Source: Oryzicola mucosus
Lineage (GTDB): Bacteria; Pseudomonadota; Alphaproteobacteria; Rhizobiales; Rhizobiaceae
Direction: 5' to 3'
Assembly: GCF_014534685.1 (NCBI RefSeq)
Contig: NZ_JACVVX010000004.1
Coordinates: 248,001-312,000 of the forward strand
Length of the DNA stretch: 64,000 nt
The notes beneath the pieces are model-generated. The model saw only the letters and a program-made list of their open reading frames with translations, was not told where the DNA came from and did no database searches. A program made the translations under genes and the position numbers. This document shows positions 19,820 to 29,313 of this stretch, piece by piece (within the stretch, counting starts at the first letter, position 1; every line of letters begins with the position of its first letter).

Positions 19820-20260
19820 CTACTGCGTGCTTTCCTGCCAGACACCCTTTTCCTTGAGGCTGTCGGCCACTTCTCGCGGCATGTAATTCTCGTCGTGCTT
19901 GGCAAGCACGCTGTCGGCCTTGAAGGTGCCGTCCGCCTCGAAGCTGCCTTCGGTGATCACGCCCTGATCCTCGCGAAAAAGATCGGGCAGGATGCCGGTA
20001 TAGCGAACCTTGACCGAGGACCCCGTGTCGGTGACGCTGAAGGCGACATCCGTCCCCTGTCCCCGCACGATGGTGCCTTTTTCGACCAGCCCGCCAAGCC
20101 GGATGCGCTGTCCAGGCTGAAGATTGGCGGTCTTCAGATCGTCAGGCATATAGAAATAGGAAGCCTTCTGCCCCAGCGCGTAAAAGGTCAGGCCAGTCGC
20201 AGCGCCCAGAAAGGCGAGAGCGCCGAAAATGATCGACAGGCGTTTTTGCTTGCGTGTCAT
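19820..20260 (-). CDS. ccmE: Heme chaperone CcmE/CycJ
   Basis: 146 residues with an N-terminal membrane anchor (about 8-28) and a periplasmic OB-fold domain. The heme-binding His122 lies in the conserved KHDENY motif, with Tyr126. It carries heme covalently between CcmC and CcmF. Encoded between ccmI and ccmF with gaps of six and eight bases. Confidence 0.97.
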   Translation of the reverse strand: MTRKQKRLSIIFGALAFLGAATGLTFYALGQKASYFYMPDDLKTANLQPGQRIRLGGLVEKGTIVRGQGTDVAFSVTDTGSSVKVRYTGILPDLFREDQGVITEGSFEADGTFKADSVLAKHDENYMPREVADSLKEKGVWQESTQ

Positions 20261-20266
20261 GCGACC

Positions 20267-21397
20267 TTACTCCGTCGCAACGAGGTTGAGGGTGGAGGCG
20301 AAAGCCGCGACCTTGCGGCCGCCCTCGCTATCGGCCCCGAGTGCTGCGAGCGACCGCTTCAGCGCGTCGCGCGCCTCGTCCGGTTTGCCGAGCACCATGT
20401 AGGAGCGGATCAGCCGCATCCAACCATCCGGATCGGCGGCATCCCGTCGCAATTTCTGGTCGAGGCTGGCGACCATCTGCTCGATCATCGCCGTACGGTC
20501 CGCGCCGGACAGGTTTTCCGCTGCCTCGATATCGTCGTTCGAGGGTCCGGGGGCCGCGTTCTGCGGCGCGGACGCCGAGCGTTGCTGCGTTGCCGCGATG
20601 GCTTCCTGCGCAGCAGCCTGCCAGGGCGAATCCGCCGGCACAATCTGGCGCATCTGCTGCCAGGCTTCGACGGCCTCGGCATGCTTGCCTTCCTGCGCCA
20701 GCGCCATTGCCAGGTAATAACGCGCCTTGGGAAAGTCCTTCTCGATCAGCAACGCCCGTTCGAACGCGGCCTGCGCGTCGGCCGAGACCAGGCCGCCTCC
20801 CTCGTTGACGATGGCCTCGCCAAGGCCGGCCTCCCGTGCGGCAGTCGCGCCAGCAAGCCGGATCGTGTTGCGATAGGCGGTTACGGCGTCGCCGAAGCGT
20901 CCAATGCGCATATAGATCGGCGCCAGCACTTCCCAGCCGCGCGCATCGTCTGGGTTGGATGCAAGATGGGCTTCGGCGCGACCGACCAGTTCCTCGACCG
21001 AATTGTCGCGCGGCTCTTCGGCCAAACGCGCCGCGAGCGGCTGCGACGGCACCGAAGGCGACCCGATGCTGCCATAGACGCCCCAGCTGATGAGCGGCAC
21101 GGCAAGCACAGCCAGGGCACCCAGCCACCGCGCCGGCTTCGAAACGGGAGCGCTCGCAGCCTTCCGCTGCTCGGCGTCTATCCGGATGATCCGCCGACCG
21201 ATCTCCGCGCGGGCCTGCTCGGCTTCCTCGCGGGCGATCAGCTTGCGCGCGACGTCGCGATCGACCTCGGCCAGTTGGTCGCGATAGACTTCCATGTCAT
21301 GGCTGCCCGTTTCCGTCTCGGCCTTGCGCGCCAGAGGCAGAAGGATCGCGAAGCTCGCGCCGAACGTCAGCAGGGCGGCAATGATCCAGAACAGCAT
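20267..21397 (-). CDS. ccmI: Cytochrome c biogenesis protein CcmI/CycH
   Basis: About 376 residues: two N-terminal membrane segments (residues about 1-20 and 90-110) and a periplasmic C-terminal TPR region that binds apocytochromes. I place the start at the second ATG (21397, MLFWII), because the AAGAG ribosome site touches the first ATG (21403) but is six bases from the second, and rhizobial homologues begin this way. First gene of the ccmIEFH operon. Confidence 0.93.
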   Translation of the reverse strand: MLFWIIAALLTFGASFAILLPLARKAETETGSHDMEVYRDQLAEVDRDVARKLIAREEAEQARAEIGRRIIRIDAEQRKAASAPVSKPARWLGALAVLAVPLISWGVYGSIGSPSVPSQPLAARLAEEPRDNSVEELVGRAEAHLASNPDDARGWEVLAPIYMRIGRFGDAVTAYRNTIRLAGATAAREAGLGEAIVNEGGGLVSADAQAAFERALLIEKDFPKARYYLAMALAQEGKHAEAVEAWQQMRQIVPADSPWQAAAQEAIAATQQRSASAPQNAAPGPSNDDIEAAENLSGADRTAMIEQMVASLDQKLRRDAADPDGWMRLIRSYMVLGKPDEARDALKRSLAALGADSEGGRKVAAFASTLNLVATE

Positions 21398-21499
21398 GCG
21401 CATCTCTTAACGGCGACGCTTCGGCCTGCCAATGTCGGCAAGCTGCGGCTTATTGCCTGTCCTGCAAGGCTTTTTGCCGATTTCAGGCCCAGATAACGC

Positions 21500-21949
21500 T
21501 TAATTGAGCAGCGACCAGCTGCCATCCGGGTTGCGGCATGCCGTGCCGCGTGCGGTGGAAACCGCCGCCGCCGTCGAGTTGACGGTCTGGGTGTATTGCC
21601 GGCAATCCTGCGAGCCGACGCGATAGGGCTGCAGCGCAACCACCTGTCCCGTGCGTCCGGACGATCCCGACCATGTCACGGGCTGGCTGGCCTGCGCATA
21701 TTCCAGCGCCCGATACTCGGCGGCCAAGGCCGACCGGCGATCCGAATCGTTGAGCCCGCTGCCGATCTGGCCGCCGATGAGCCCGCCATTGAGCGACCTG
21801 ATGATGCTGGCCGAGACATTGCTTTCAGCGGTCTCACCGCCCGGCGTCAGCGCGCCGACCACGCCGCTGCCACCGCCGCCGGTCGTGCTGCAGCCGGCAA
21901 GGGCAAGCACAGCAAAAGCCACAGCGATCTTGATTTTAACTGCCGTCAT
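21500..21949 (-). CDS. Outer-membrane lipoprotein, 17-kDa surface antigen-like
   Basis: 149 residues with a lipoprotein signal (lipobox LALAGC, Cys near 18). A glycine-rich segment (GGLIGGQIGSGL) follows, like the glycine-zipper core of Rickettsia 17-kDa antigens, with a C-terminal domain containing EYRALEYAQ and two Cys residues (SQDCRQY, GTACRN). Members are conserved in Rhizobiales and of unknown function, probably envelope structural or adhesive. The ATG at 21949 has only a weak ribosome site; a TTG at 21964 is the alternative. Confidence 0.8.
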   Translation of the reverse strand: MTAVKIKIAVAFAVLALAGCSTTGGGGSGVVGALTPGGETAESNVSASIIRSLNGGLIGGQIGSGLNDSDRRSALAAEYRALEYAQASQPVTWSGSSGRTGQVVALQPYRVGSQDCRQYTQTVNSTAAAVSTARGTACRNPDGSWSLLN

Positions 21950-21963
21950 CGGTGTCGAACTCA

Positions 21964-22229
21964 AGGGTCAGGACCTGTTAAGATGGTCGAAATGGTGTGC
22001 GGCCATTTGGCCGGATACAAGAAGCGGAGGCGAAGGAAATGTTGACCATTTTTTAGCCTTCGCGACGCAGTTGCCGGTCAAATGGACCACATCCTCCGGA
22101 CGCCGAAACGGCTGTGACCTGCGGCGTCGAACCGCTCGGCCGGTGGATAGACATCGACCTTCCCGCTTCTCCGGGCATCTCTTTGCCGTTTCAGGCGCCA
22201 TTTCGATCATCTTAATAGGTCCTGACCCT
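21964..22229. mobile_element. MITE-like inverted-repeat element (266 bp)
   Basis: The ends are imperfect inverted repeats of 34 bases (21964-21997 and 22196-22229) differing at only three positions; each begins AGGGTCAGGACCT. The interior has no credible gene. An 80-codon frame that spans the element on the minus strand (21968-22210) is made mostly of the repeat ends themselves. No convincing target-site duplication is visible. This fits a non-autonomous transposon or a collapsed insertion sequence. It fills most of the 360-base gap between the lipoprotein and feuQ. Confidence 0.65.
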
Positions 22230-22309
22230 GGTCCGTCATGGACATGATAGAGGTTACATCAGCTGTTTGACCAAACATTGGCTGCTTAGAGCCCAAAACC
22301 CCACCATTT

Positions 22310-23701
22310 TCAATGTCCGCCTTTCAGCTGTACCGTGGCTTTCAGCCCTCCCAACCGCGACCGGTCCAGCGTCAGCACGCCGCCATATTCCTTCACCAGG
22401 TCGCCGACGATCGCCAGGCCAAGCCCGGTGCCGGGCTTGGTCTCGTCCAGCCGTCTGCCGCGCTGCAGAGCCTCGCGGGCTTTTTCCTCGGGAATGCCCG
22501 GCCCATCGTCCTCGATGACGATGGAAAACAGCGATGCGCCTTCCGGATCGTCGTCGATGGCGACCGACACCGCGACCGCGCTCTTCGACCACTTCATGGC
22601 GTTTTCGAGGAGGTTGCCGACAATCTCCTCGAGGTCCTCGCGCTCGCCCGCGAAAATCACGTCCGCGACCGGCATTTCGAAAGATAGGTCCTTGTCGGCG
22701 CTCAGCTTCCTCAGAACCCGAACCATGCGCTCCATCAGCGGACCGACCGGCGTACGGTACACCACGCTTTCGCGTTGCGCCGCCATGCGCGCCCGCTGGA
22801 GATAATGGTCGATCTGCTTTTGCATCGCCGACGCCTGATCGACGATCAGATCGCCCTGCCTGCCGCCCAGCGCCCTGCCCTCATTGAGCAGCACCGCAAG
22901 CGGCGTCTTCAGCGAATGCGCCAGATTGCCGACCTGCGTCCGCGACCGTTCGACTATGCGCCGGTTGTTCTCGATCAGCGCATTGGTCTCGTTGGCGAGC
23001 GGTTCGATCTCGACCGGAAACTTGCCGTCCAGCCGCTGCGCCGTTCCCTCGCGAACCATGGCCAGCGCGCTGCGCACGCGGTTCAGCGGCCGCAGGCCCA
23101 GCAGGATGGCAACGGCGTTGATGGCGATCATGCCCAGCCCGAACAGCGACAGGTAGAAGGCCAGACGGCCTTCGAACACTTCGATTTCCGACTCCAGCTC
23201 CGAGCGGTTTCCCATCACCCGAAAGCGGGCGATGTCGTTTTGCGCGCCCAGAACGAATTCGCTTTCCAGCACCTCGATCTCCTCGCCGACGATACCCTCG
23301 GTGCGATAGCTGCGCTGGAACTGCCGGTTGAAGGCGACCTCGCCCGCTCCCGGCGACAGGATCGGCTCGGTCATCGAAGACGAGCGCAATTGCCCCGTCA
23401 GATCGGGCGATACCGGATCGACCGACCAGTACCAGCCGGAATTCGGCTCCGAGAAGCGTAGGTCGCCGAGATCGGGAGAGCCGATCAGCGCGCCGCCGTC
23501 GGAGACGCTCACCGATCCGATCAAATTGAACAGATGCGCCGACAACAGGCTTTCAAAGCCGCGCTCGCTCGCCTGGCGGTAGAGCGTGCTGATGACGGTG
23601 AAGATGACGAAAAACGCCACGATCGCCCAGACCGTGGAAAAGGCGATGACCCGAAAGGCCAGCGAGCGCGGACCGAGATTGAAGGAAAAGGACCGCCACA
23701 C
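22310..23701 (-). CDS. feuQ: Sensor histidine kinase FeuQ
   Basis: 463 residues, with membrane segments near 18-40 and 185-205 around a periplasmic domain of about 140 residues. A HAMP-like linker, the atypical HisKA box LAHSLKTPLAVL (His262) and a HATPase domain follow. The LAHSLKTPL box and order resemble FeuQ of Sinorhizobium meliloti, an osmosensing kinase needed for cyclic glucan export; PhoQ is the broader relative. Start is GTG at 23701, 13 bases after feuP. The upstream feuN-like gene supports the assignment. Confidence 0.82.
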   Translation of the reverse strand: MWRSFSFNLGPRSLAFRVIAFSTVWAIVAFFVIFTVISTLYRQASERGFESLLSAHLFNLIGSVSVSDGGALIGSPDLGDLRFSEPNSGWYWSVDPVSPDLTGQLRSSSMTEPILSPGAGEVAFNRQFQRSYRTEGIVGEEIEVLESEFVLGAQNDIARFRVMGNRSELESEIEVFEGRLAFYLSLFGLGMIAINAVAILLGLRPLNRVRSALAMVREGTAQRLDGKFPVEIEPLANETNALIENNRRIVERSRTQVGNLAHSLKTPLAVLLNEGRALGGRQGDLIVDQASAMQKQIDHYLQRARMAAQRESVVYRTPVGPLMERMVRVLRKLSADKDLSFEMPVADVIFAGEREDLEEIVGNLLENAMKWSKSAVAVSVAIDDDPEGASLFSIVIEDDGPGIPEEKAREALQRGRRLDETKPGTGLGLAIVGDLVKEYGGVLTLDRSRLGGLKATVQLKGGH

Positions 23702-23714
23702 CGCGCCCGACCGG

Positions 23715-24380
23715 TCAGGCTTGCGGTTCGCGCATGCGATAGCCCATGCCGCGCACCGTTTCGATCATGTCGATGCCCATCTTCTTGCGCAGGCGGCCGA
23801 CGAAAACCTCGATCGTGTTGGAATCGCGGTCGAAATCCTGATCGTAGAGATGCTCCACCAGTTCCGTGCGGGACACCACCTGATCCATATGGTGCATCAG
23901 ATAGGCGAGCAGGCGGAATTCGTGCGAGGTCAGCTTCAGCGGCACGCCGTTGACATCGGCCTTCGAAGCCTTGGTGTCGAGCCGCAACGGCCCGCATGAC
24001 AGCTCCGACGACGCATGCCCGGCAGCGCGCCGGATCAAGGCGCGCAGCCGCGCCATCACCTCCTCGATGTGGAATGGCTTGGCGACATAATCGTCGGCGC
24101 CGGCATCGATGCCGGCAACCTTGTCGCTCCACCGGTCGCGTGCCGTCAGCATCAGCACCGGCATCTTGCGGCCGTCCCGCCGCCAGCGCTCGACGACGCT
24201 GATGCCATCCATCTGCGGCAGGCCGATATCGAGGATCACGGCATCGTAAGGCTCGGTATCGCCGAGGAAATGCCCTTCCTCGCCGTCGAACGCCTTGTCG
24301 ACGACGTAGCCCGCATCGACCAGCGCTTCCGAAAGCTGCCGATTGAGTTCCTTGTCGTCCTCGACCACCAGAATTCTCAT
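23715..24380 (-). CDS. feuP: Response regulator FeuP
   Basis: 221 residues beginning MRILVVEDD. Receiver domain with phospho-acceptor Asp51 (VILDIGLPQMDG) and Lys in YVAKPFH near 102, then an OmpR/PhoB winged helix. Similar to FeuP/PhoP regulators. It is followed directly by feuQ and preceded by a small exported protein resembling FeuN. In S. meliloti FeuP activates ndvA (cyclic glucan export) and other envelope genes; that role is inferred here. Confidence 0.85.
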   Translation of the reverse strand: MRILVVEDDKELNRQLSEALVDAGYVVDKAFDGEEGHFLGDTEPYDAVILDIGLPQMDGISVVERWRRDGRKMPVLMLTARDRWSDKVAGIDAGADDYVAKPFHIEEVMARLRALIRRAAGHASSELSCGPLRLDTKASKADVNGVPLKLTSHEFRLLAYLMHHMDQVVSRTELVEHLYDQDFDRDSNTIEVFVGRLRKKMGIDMIETVRGMGYRMREPQA

Positions 24381-24426
24381 GCCGTCTTCATCCCGTTCTG
24401 CGTGCTGTCCAAACCGTTCTATGCCG

Positions 24427-24729
24427 TCAGTTCGCGGGAACCACGAACTCGGCGCGGCGCGGCCGCTCGCCGTCCCGGCCAGGCACGAGCACGACGATGA
24501 CGCAGACGGTCTGCCCGCCCCTGTTCTGGGCGGTGGCCCGGGCGAGCTGGCCGCCATTCTGCGCGGCGACCTGTTGGCCGATGGCGTAGCAGTCGCCGGC
24601 AACCTGCACGACGAACTCCTGAGCCTGGGGCTTGGCCGGCATCGGTGCGGCGAAGGACTGGGAAACGGCCAGTCCGCCGACACAGGCAGCGGCAATCGCG
24701 CGGGTGAGGAAGGAGCGAAGCGTTTTCAT
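24427..24729 (-). CDS. feuN: Small periplasmic protein, FeuN-like
   Basis: 100 residues with a signal peptide (cleavage near SFAA, 25-28) and a compact domain with two Cys residues (GDCYAIG, TVCVIVV). It lies 46 bases upstream of feuP on the same strand. In S. meliloti, FeuN is a small periplasmic protein encoded immediately upstream of feuPQ that restrains the FeuQ kinase. Position, size and export match; identity is inferred from this context. The start is the ATG at 24729 rather than a TTG two codons upstream. Confidence 0.65.
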   Translation of the reverse strand: MKTLRSFLTRAIAAACVGGLAVSQSFAAPMPAKPQAQEFVVQVAGDCYAIGQQVAAQNGGQLARATAQNRGGQTVCVIVVLVPGRDGERPRRAEFVVPAN

Positions 24730-24804
24730 ATCCAACGTCTAACCTATCCCCCCTGAACATGAAATGAACGCATCGCGCAGACGTCCTTCATAAGCCCCTC
24801 AGAG

Positions 24805-25011
24805 TCACCCGATCCGGTCGCGCGCGGTGATGCGCCCCCAGATCGCGATGGCCCCTGCAACGGCGACCACCGCCTGCATGGTGGCATCCGTCAGCATCGA
24901 CTGGTCCGCCCCGTCCACCGCCATTCCAAGCACCCCCATCGCGCCGATGACGAGGCTGACGATCGAGGCCCAGATGGTGCGGGAAACGTACCAGGGTTTC
25001 AAGTCGTTCAT
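24805..25011 (-). CDS. Small holin-like membrane protein at the end of the GTA cluster
   Basis: 68 residues: a short N-terminus (MNDLKPWYVSRTIW), two membrane segments (about 14-32 and 42-58) with a short hydrophilic turn, and a basic tail (RITARDRIG). Small two-span proteins of this type, beginning KPW(Y/W)xSRTIW, are common beside lysis genes in phages. It starts 17 bases after the gp15 stop with GAAAGGAA before the ATG, so it is probably the last gene of the GTA transcript. Holin function is a guess from size, topology and place. Confidence 0.6.
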   Translation of the reverse strand: MNDLKPWYVSRTIWASIVSLVIGAMGVLGMAVDGADQSMLTDATMQAVVAVAGAIAIWGRITARDRIG

Positions 25012-25028
25012 GGCTTTTCCTTTCGTTC

Positions 25029-28000
25029 TCAGACAGAAATCCGCAACGTGGCCGGCAAACCCCAGCCCACCGCTGCACTCCATTGCTCGACGGTCACCAG
25101 GGCTTCGTCGGCCGCGAAGAAATCCGCACTGACTTCGGCGGCGGCATAGAGCCAGGACGGCTCGGTCACCACCGCCGACCGTTTCAGCGAGCCGTCCACC
25201 GTCGCGACGGACACGCGGTACTCCTCGCGCACCTCACCCAGCGAGATCTCGGCGGCAGTCCAGTTGTCGGCATCGACGCGGCTGCGCCTGATCCAGCGGA
25301 GTGCGATGCCCCCGCCGGCCTGCGGTGTCGCGGAAAGATGTACTGGCGCCAAAGGCATCGACGCCCGCAGCCCGCCGGTCTGGGCTTGTGTGACGAAGTG
25401 GCTGCCGTCGACCGGCATACCCGCCGGACCGATACGCCAGTTCAATTCAAGCCCGACTTCCCCCGCCTGCAATCCGGCCGGCGCGACGGCATCGTCCAGC
25501 ACCACGACATCCGCGCCAGCCGATGCACCGGCAGCCATGGCGTCCTCGGTTCCGAGCTGACCGCGCAGCAGTCCGGTGAGTCGCCAGATGCCCGGCATCA
25601 CCTCTTCGGCGTGCTCGAACTGCAGCACTTCCCAGATGCCGTTCACTGCCCTCACTGCCAGGGCGTTCGCGCCATTGAGAAGCTGCGCCCGGCTGACGCT
25701 CGAAAGCTCCGCGTCGTACATCTCCACCGTTAGCGCAGCGGATCGATCCGGTCGCCCCGAAAACAGTCCCGGCGCCAGCGCTTCCGTCAGCCGCCCGACG
25801 CCGGCCTTGCGCGTCACCTGTCCACGCACGGTGAAACCGCTCGTCTCCGGCGACACCAGAACCGCCTGCGTCCGCCAGGGCCGCTGGTGGATCGCCAAGC
25901 GAAACTGGTCGAGCGGCTCGTCCGACCCCGCGCCCAGCGGCAGGTCGAGGAACAGCACATGCGGACGCCCCGCGAGAACGGTCGGCGCTGTCGCTCCGGC
26001 TTCACCGGACATCCAGGGCACCGGCGCGGTCCGCACGATCTCGCTCGCCTGGATTCTCCGCGTCAGGCCGTCCTCGATCTGGGTGACGAGAAAATCGCGT
26101 CCGTCCAGCCGTCCCGGCAGCCGCACCAGCGCACCGGGCACGAGGTCGTCGCGCGGACCCGCAATCGCGAAATTCAGTTGCTCGCGCCGCGCGCGGTTCC
26201 GCTGCAGCCACTCGTCGGCAAGGACCGCTGCCTGTCCAGCCTCCAGTGTTCCAGGAAGGCTGAGGCCTGCCTGCGCGCCGGTCAGCGCGACACGCCGGCT
26301 TCGGGCGGACCCCGCCTGATGGTCCTTCATCGGGTCGCGAAAATTCAGGATCGCCTCCACCGGCAGGTCGCTGTCGGCCACGCGGCTCTGCTCCAGTATG
26401 GTCGCGTCGCCCTCGGCCACGAGTTCGTCGACCTCGACCGGCTCGCCCGCGCTTGTCGCCTGCCGGAACAGCAACCCCTCCGGCTGTTCCAGAACGGCCA
26501 GGTCGAACAGCTCCTGCAGCGGCTCCAGCGTCGCGCGCACCGAGCTCGCATCGCTGACGACATAGCCCTGCACCGTGCCTTCGACGCCGCTCACATCTGC
26601 CTTGGGCAAACCGTGATCTGCCAGCACGGCATTGATGACATCGCCCACCGCCACGCCCGATGCCCTGCCATTGAGCCAATGGCCGAGCTGCCAGTTGCCC
26701 GCATCCGCCCAGCTGTCCTGCAAAAGTGGAAAAGCTGGAAACGGCCGCGCATCCCAGGCCCAGATGTAGCAGCGCGAGGCCTCGACCATGCGCCCCGCAT
26801 AGACGTCCGAAGCCGGGTTGGCGGCATCGGAAAATCCGTCCGCCGCAGCATCCCAGCGGCCGAGATGCGCCTGGAGAAACCGTTGTGCCGCCGTATCGCT
26901 GCGGCCGCCGCTTGAAAAATACGGAACGGCGTTCTCGACCGACTTCGGGTCGGGGAACACATTGGGCTGGTTCGGGCCTTTGTCGACGGCGGGACAGCCG
27001 AGTTCGGTGAACCAGATCGGCTTTCCCCTGGGTTGCCAGGCTGTCGGCAACGCGGCCTCCACGCCGCTATTGCGGTCGTGATGCGGGTTCGACCACCAGT
27101 TCACCAGATCCTTGTAGCGATAGACCCACGGCTTGCCATAAGCGCCGTCGCTGATCGCGCTGCGCTCGCGGTCGAGCCTTGCTTCCGCGCTCGCATAATA
27201 CCAGTCAAAGCCCTCGCCGCCGGCAATTCCCGCCTTAAGCCCCGCCAGATCGTAGGGCGAAGCGAAACCATCGGGGTTGCCGTCGGCATGGTCGGCATCG
27301 CGCCAGTCCGACAGCGGCATGTAATTGTCGATGCCCACCGCATCGATTTCGGGATGCGACCATAGGGGATCGAGGTGAAACACCACGTCGCCGCTGCCGT
27401 CCTGCGGATGATGGCCGAAATACTCGCTCCAGTCCGCTCCATAGGTCAGCTTGGTCTGCGCGCCCAGAATCCCGCGCACGTCATCCGCCAGCGCGCACAA
27501 CGCCTCCACGACGGAAACGCGCCGGTCTCGTCGCGCAGCGTCGTCAGTCCGCGCAGTTCGGTGCCGATCAGGAACGCGTCGACCCCGCCCGCCGCCTCAG
27601 CAAGATGGGCGTTGTGCAGCACGAAGCGGCGATAGCCCCAGTCGCCCGACCCCGAGCCGCAGAACGCCTCGATCTGCTCGCGCGCCAGCGCTGTCTTGTC
27701 GGTACTTCCCGGCTGCAAAGGCGCGGGATCGCAGGTAATGCGCCCGCGCCAGGGATAAGCCGGCTGCGCGCCCCCGCCGTATGGGTCCGGCAAGGTGGTG
27801 TCCGCCGGAACATCCATCATGATGAAAGGATAGAAAGTAACCTTCAGACCCCGCGAACGGATTTCGGCGATGGCCTGCTTCACGCTCTGGTCGGACGGCG
27901 TGCCGCCATAGGCGGGCCCGCCGTCATGCGTCGAGATCAGATCAGCGGTCGCCCGGCCCAGACCCGCGACATGCCACGCTTCCGACATGCCGCCGCTGCG

Positions 28001-28861
28001 CGTCGTCACCGCCGGCCGTATCCGGCATTCGCCGGCGCGCAGGTCGTTGCCGAACCACGACACGACCAGAGCGACGTGCTCCAGTTCGGGACACAGCATC
28101 TGCAACTCGTCCAGCGACGCGGCGATATCAGAACCCGCATGCAGTACATGCCGGTTGACGGCCTCGCTCTCGCCGGGCCGGATTTCCTTTTCCACCACGC
28201 TGGTCGCCAGCCCGTATTCGGTAGCACCCGGGATCAGGCAGACCGCCTTGATCTTGCCCGGCACTGTGCCCAGCGGGCGTAGCACTTCGAATTGCAATTG
28301 CGGCAGCCGGTTGCCGAACGGCCCGATATCGAGATTGTCGACCACCACATAGGCCGTGCCGCGATAGGCCGGCGTGTTGCCCGCGCCCTGCTTGGCCTCA
28401 ATCAGCGGATCGGCAAGCTGGTCTTCCGCTCCATTATAGACCCGCAGCTCGATGGTCGTGAGGTCGAGCTCCTTGCCATCCGCCCAGGCCCGGCGAATGC
28501 CAGCCACCTTTCCCTCGCAGAGCGAGAAGGCGGCATTGGCGAAATAGGAATATTCAGTGACTTTCGGCCCGAACTTGCCCTGCCGGCTGGTTTCCGAAAC
28601 CTCCTGGAACCGTGTCGCCCAGATCAAGGTGCCGCCCAGCCGCGCCGTACCATAGATGCGCGGCAGCGAAACGCCTTCCTCGGCGGTGAACGGTCGCGCT
28701 CCGGTCAGGCGCGGACCTTCGATGCGCTGCGTGCCGGCGATCAGCGCGCGGTCGAGCATATAGCCGGCCACCGCGCCGGCGGCGGTGCCGATGGTCGCGC
28801 CGATGGGGCCGAGCAGGCCACCGATATAGGCACCGGCCGCCTGCAGCAGGATTGTCGCCAT
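25029..28861 (-). pseudogene. GTA gp15-like tail fibre/host-specificity protein, one-base frameshift
   Basis: Two frames together encode a protein of about 1277 residues, the usual size of GTA gp15. The N-terminal part (28861 to about 27512) has a phage-tail region and the beginning of the glycoside-hydrolase-like TIM barrel (ending LTTLRDETGAFP). The C-terminal part (27509 to 25029) continues exactly in register with (V)VEALCALADDVRGILG and YGADWSEYFGHHPQDG, then carries the phage-tail domain. One base is missing at about 27512-27514, where TTTCC-GTCGTG should read TTTCCNGTCGTG. Start: ATG at 28861 with GGAGA. It could be a true inactivating deletion or a sequencing error. The protein would sit at the tail tip and bind recipient cells. 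Confidence 0.85.
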
Positions 28862-28863
28862 GG

Positions 28864-29313
28864 TCAGTCTCCGCCAGGAAGCGAGGGAAAGGAAAGGACG
28901 GCTGCGATGCGCCTGCGCCAGCTGGGCACCAGTGGCGACGCCACGACGCCGACGCGCTCATAGGCATGGATGAAGCGGCTCTGTCCGGTGAAAATGCCCG
29001 CATGCCGCGCCGGCAGATGCGGCCGCCAGCGAAACAGCAGCAGGTCGCCCGGTGCCATCTCCGCCACCGGCCTTTCGATGAAATGCCGCCTGCAGGCGTC
29101 CAGCAGGCTGTCGCCGCGTTCGCCGTCAGCCCAATCCGCCGCGTAGTTCCGTGGCGCTTCCGGCACCGAGCCATAAAGTCCGCGCCAAACCCCCAGCAGC
29201 AGGCCGATGCAGTCGCAGCCGACGCCTCGCATCCGCCCCTGGTGACGGTAGGGCGTTCCGATCCAGCGCTCCGCCTCGGCGATCACCGCGCGTGCCGTGA
29301 CGCTATCGCTCAT
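28864..29313 (-). CDS. GTA gp14-like NlpC/P60 cell-wall peptidase
   Basis: 149 residues of an NlpC/P60 cysteine peptidase. The nucleophile is Cys35 in GCDCIGL, the catalytic His104 is in ARHAGIF, and a polar third residue follows in FIHAYE. In GTA and phage tails this enzyme cuts peptidoglycan peptides during DNA entry. The ATG overlaps the stop of gp13 (ATGA), and the stop lies two bases before gp15. Confidence 0.9.
   Translation of the reverse strand: MSDSVTARAVIAEAERWIGTPYRHQGRMRGVGCDCIGLLLGVWRGLYGSVPEAPRNYAADWADGERGDSLLDACRRHFIERPVAEMAPGDLLLFRWRPHLPARHAGIFTGQSRFIHAYERVGVVASPLVPSWRRRIAAVLSFPSLPGGD

Noticed and set aside
21968-22210. 80-codon minus-strand frame inside the MITE-like element
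   Set aside because: Its two ends are simply the terminal repeats translated; no ribosome site and no independent family support.
25029-28861. Two separate tail genes instead of one gp15
   Set aside because: The second frame begins exactly where the first loses its family match and has no ribosome site; together they equal one gp15 length.
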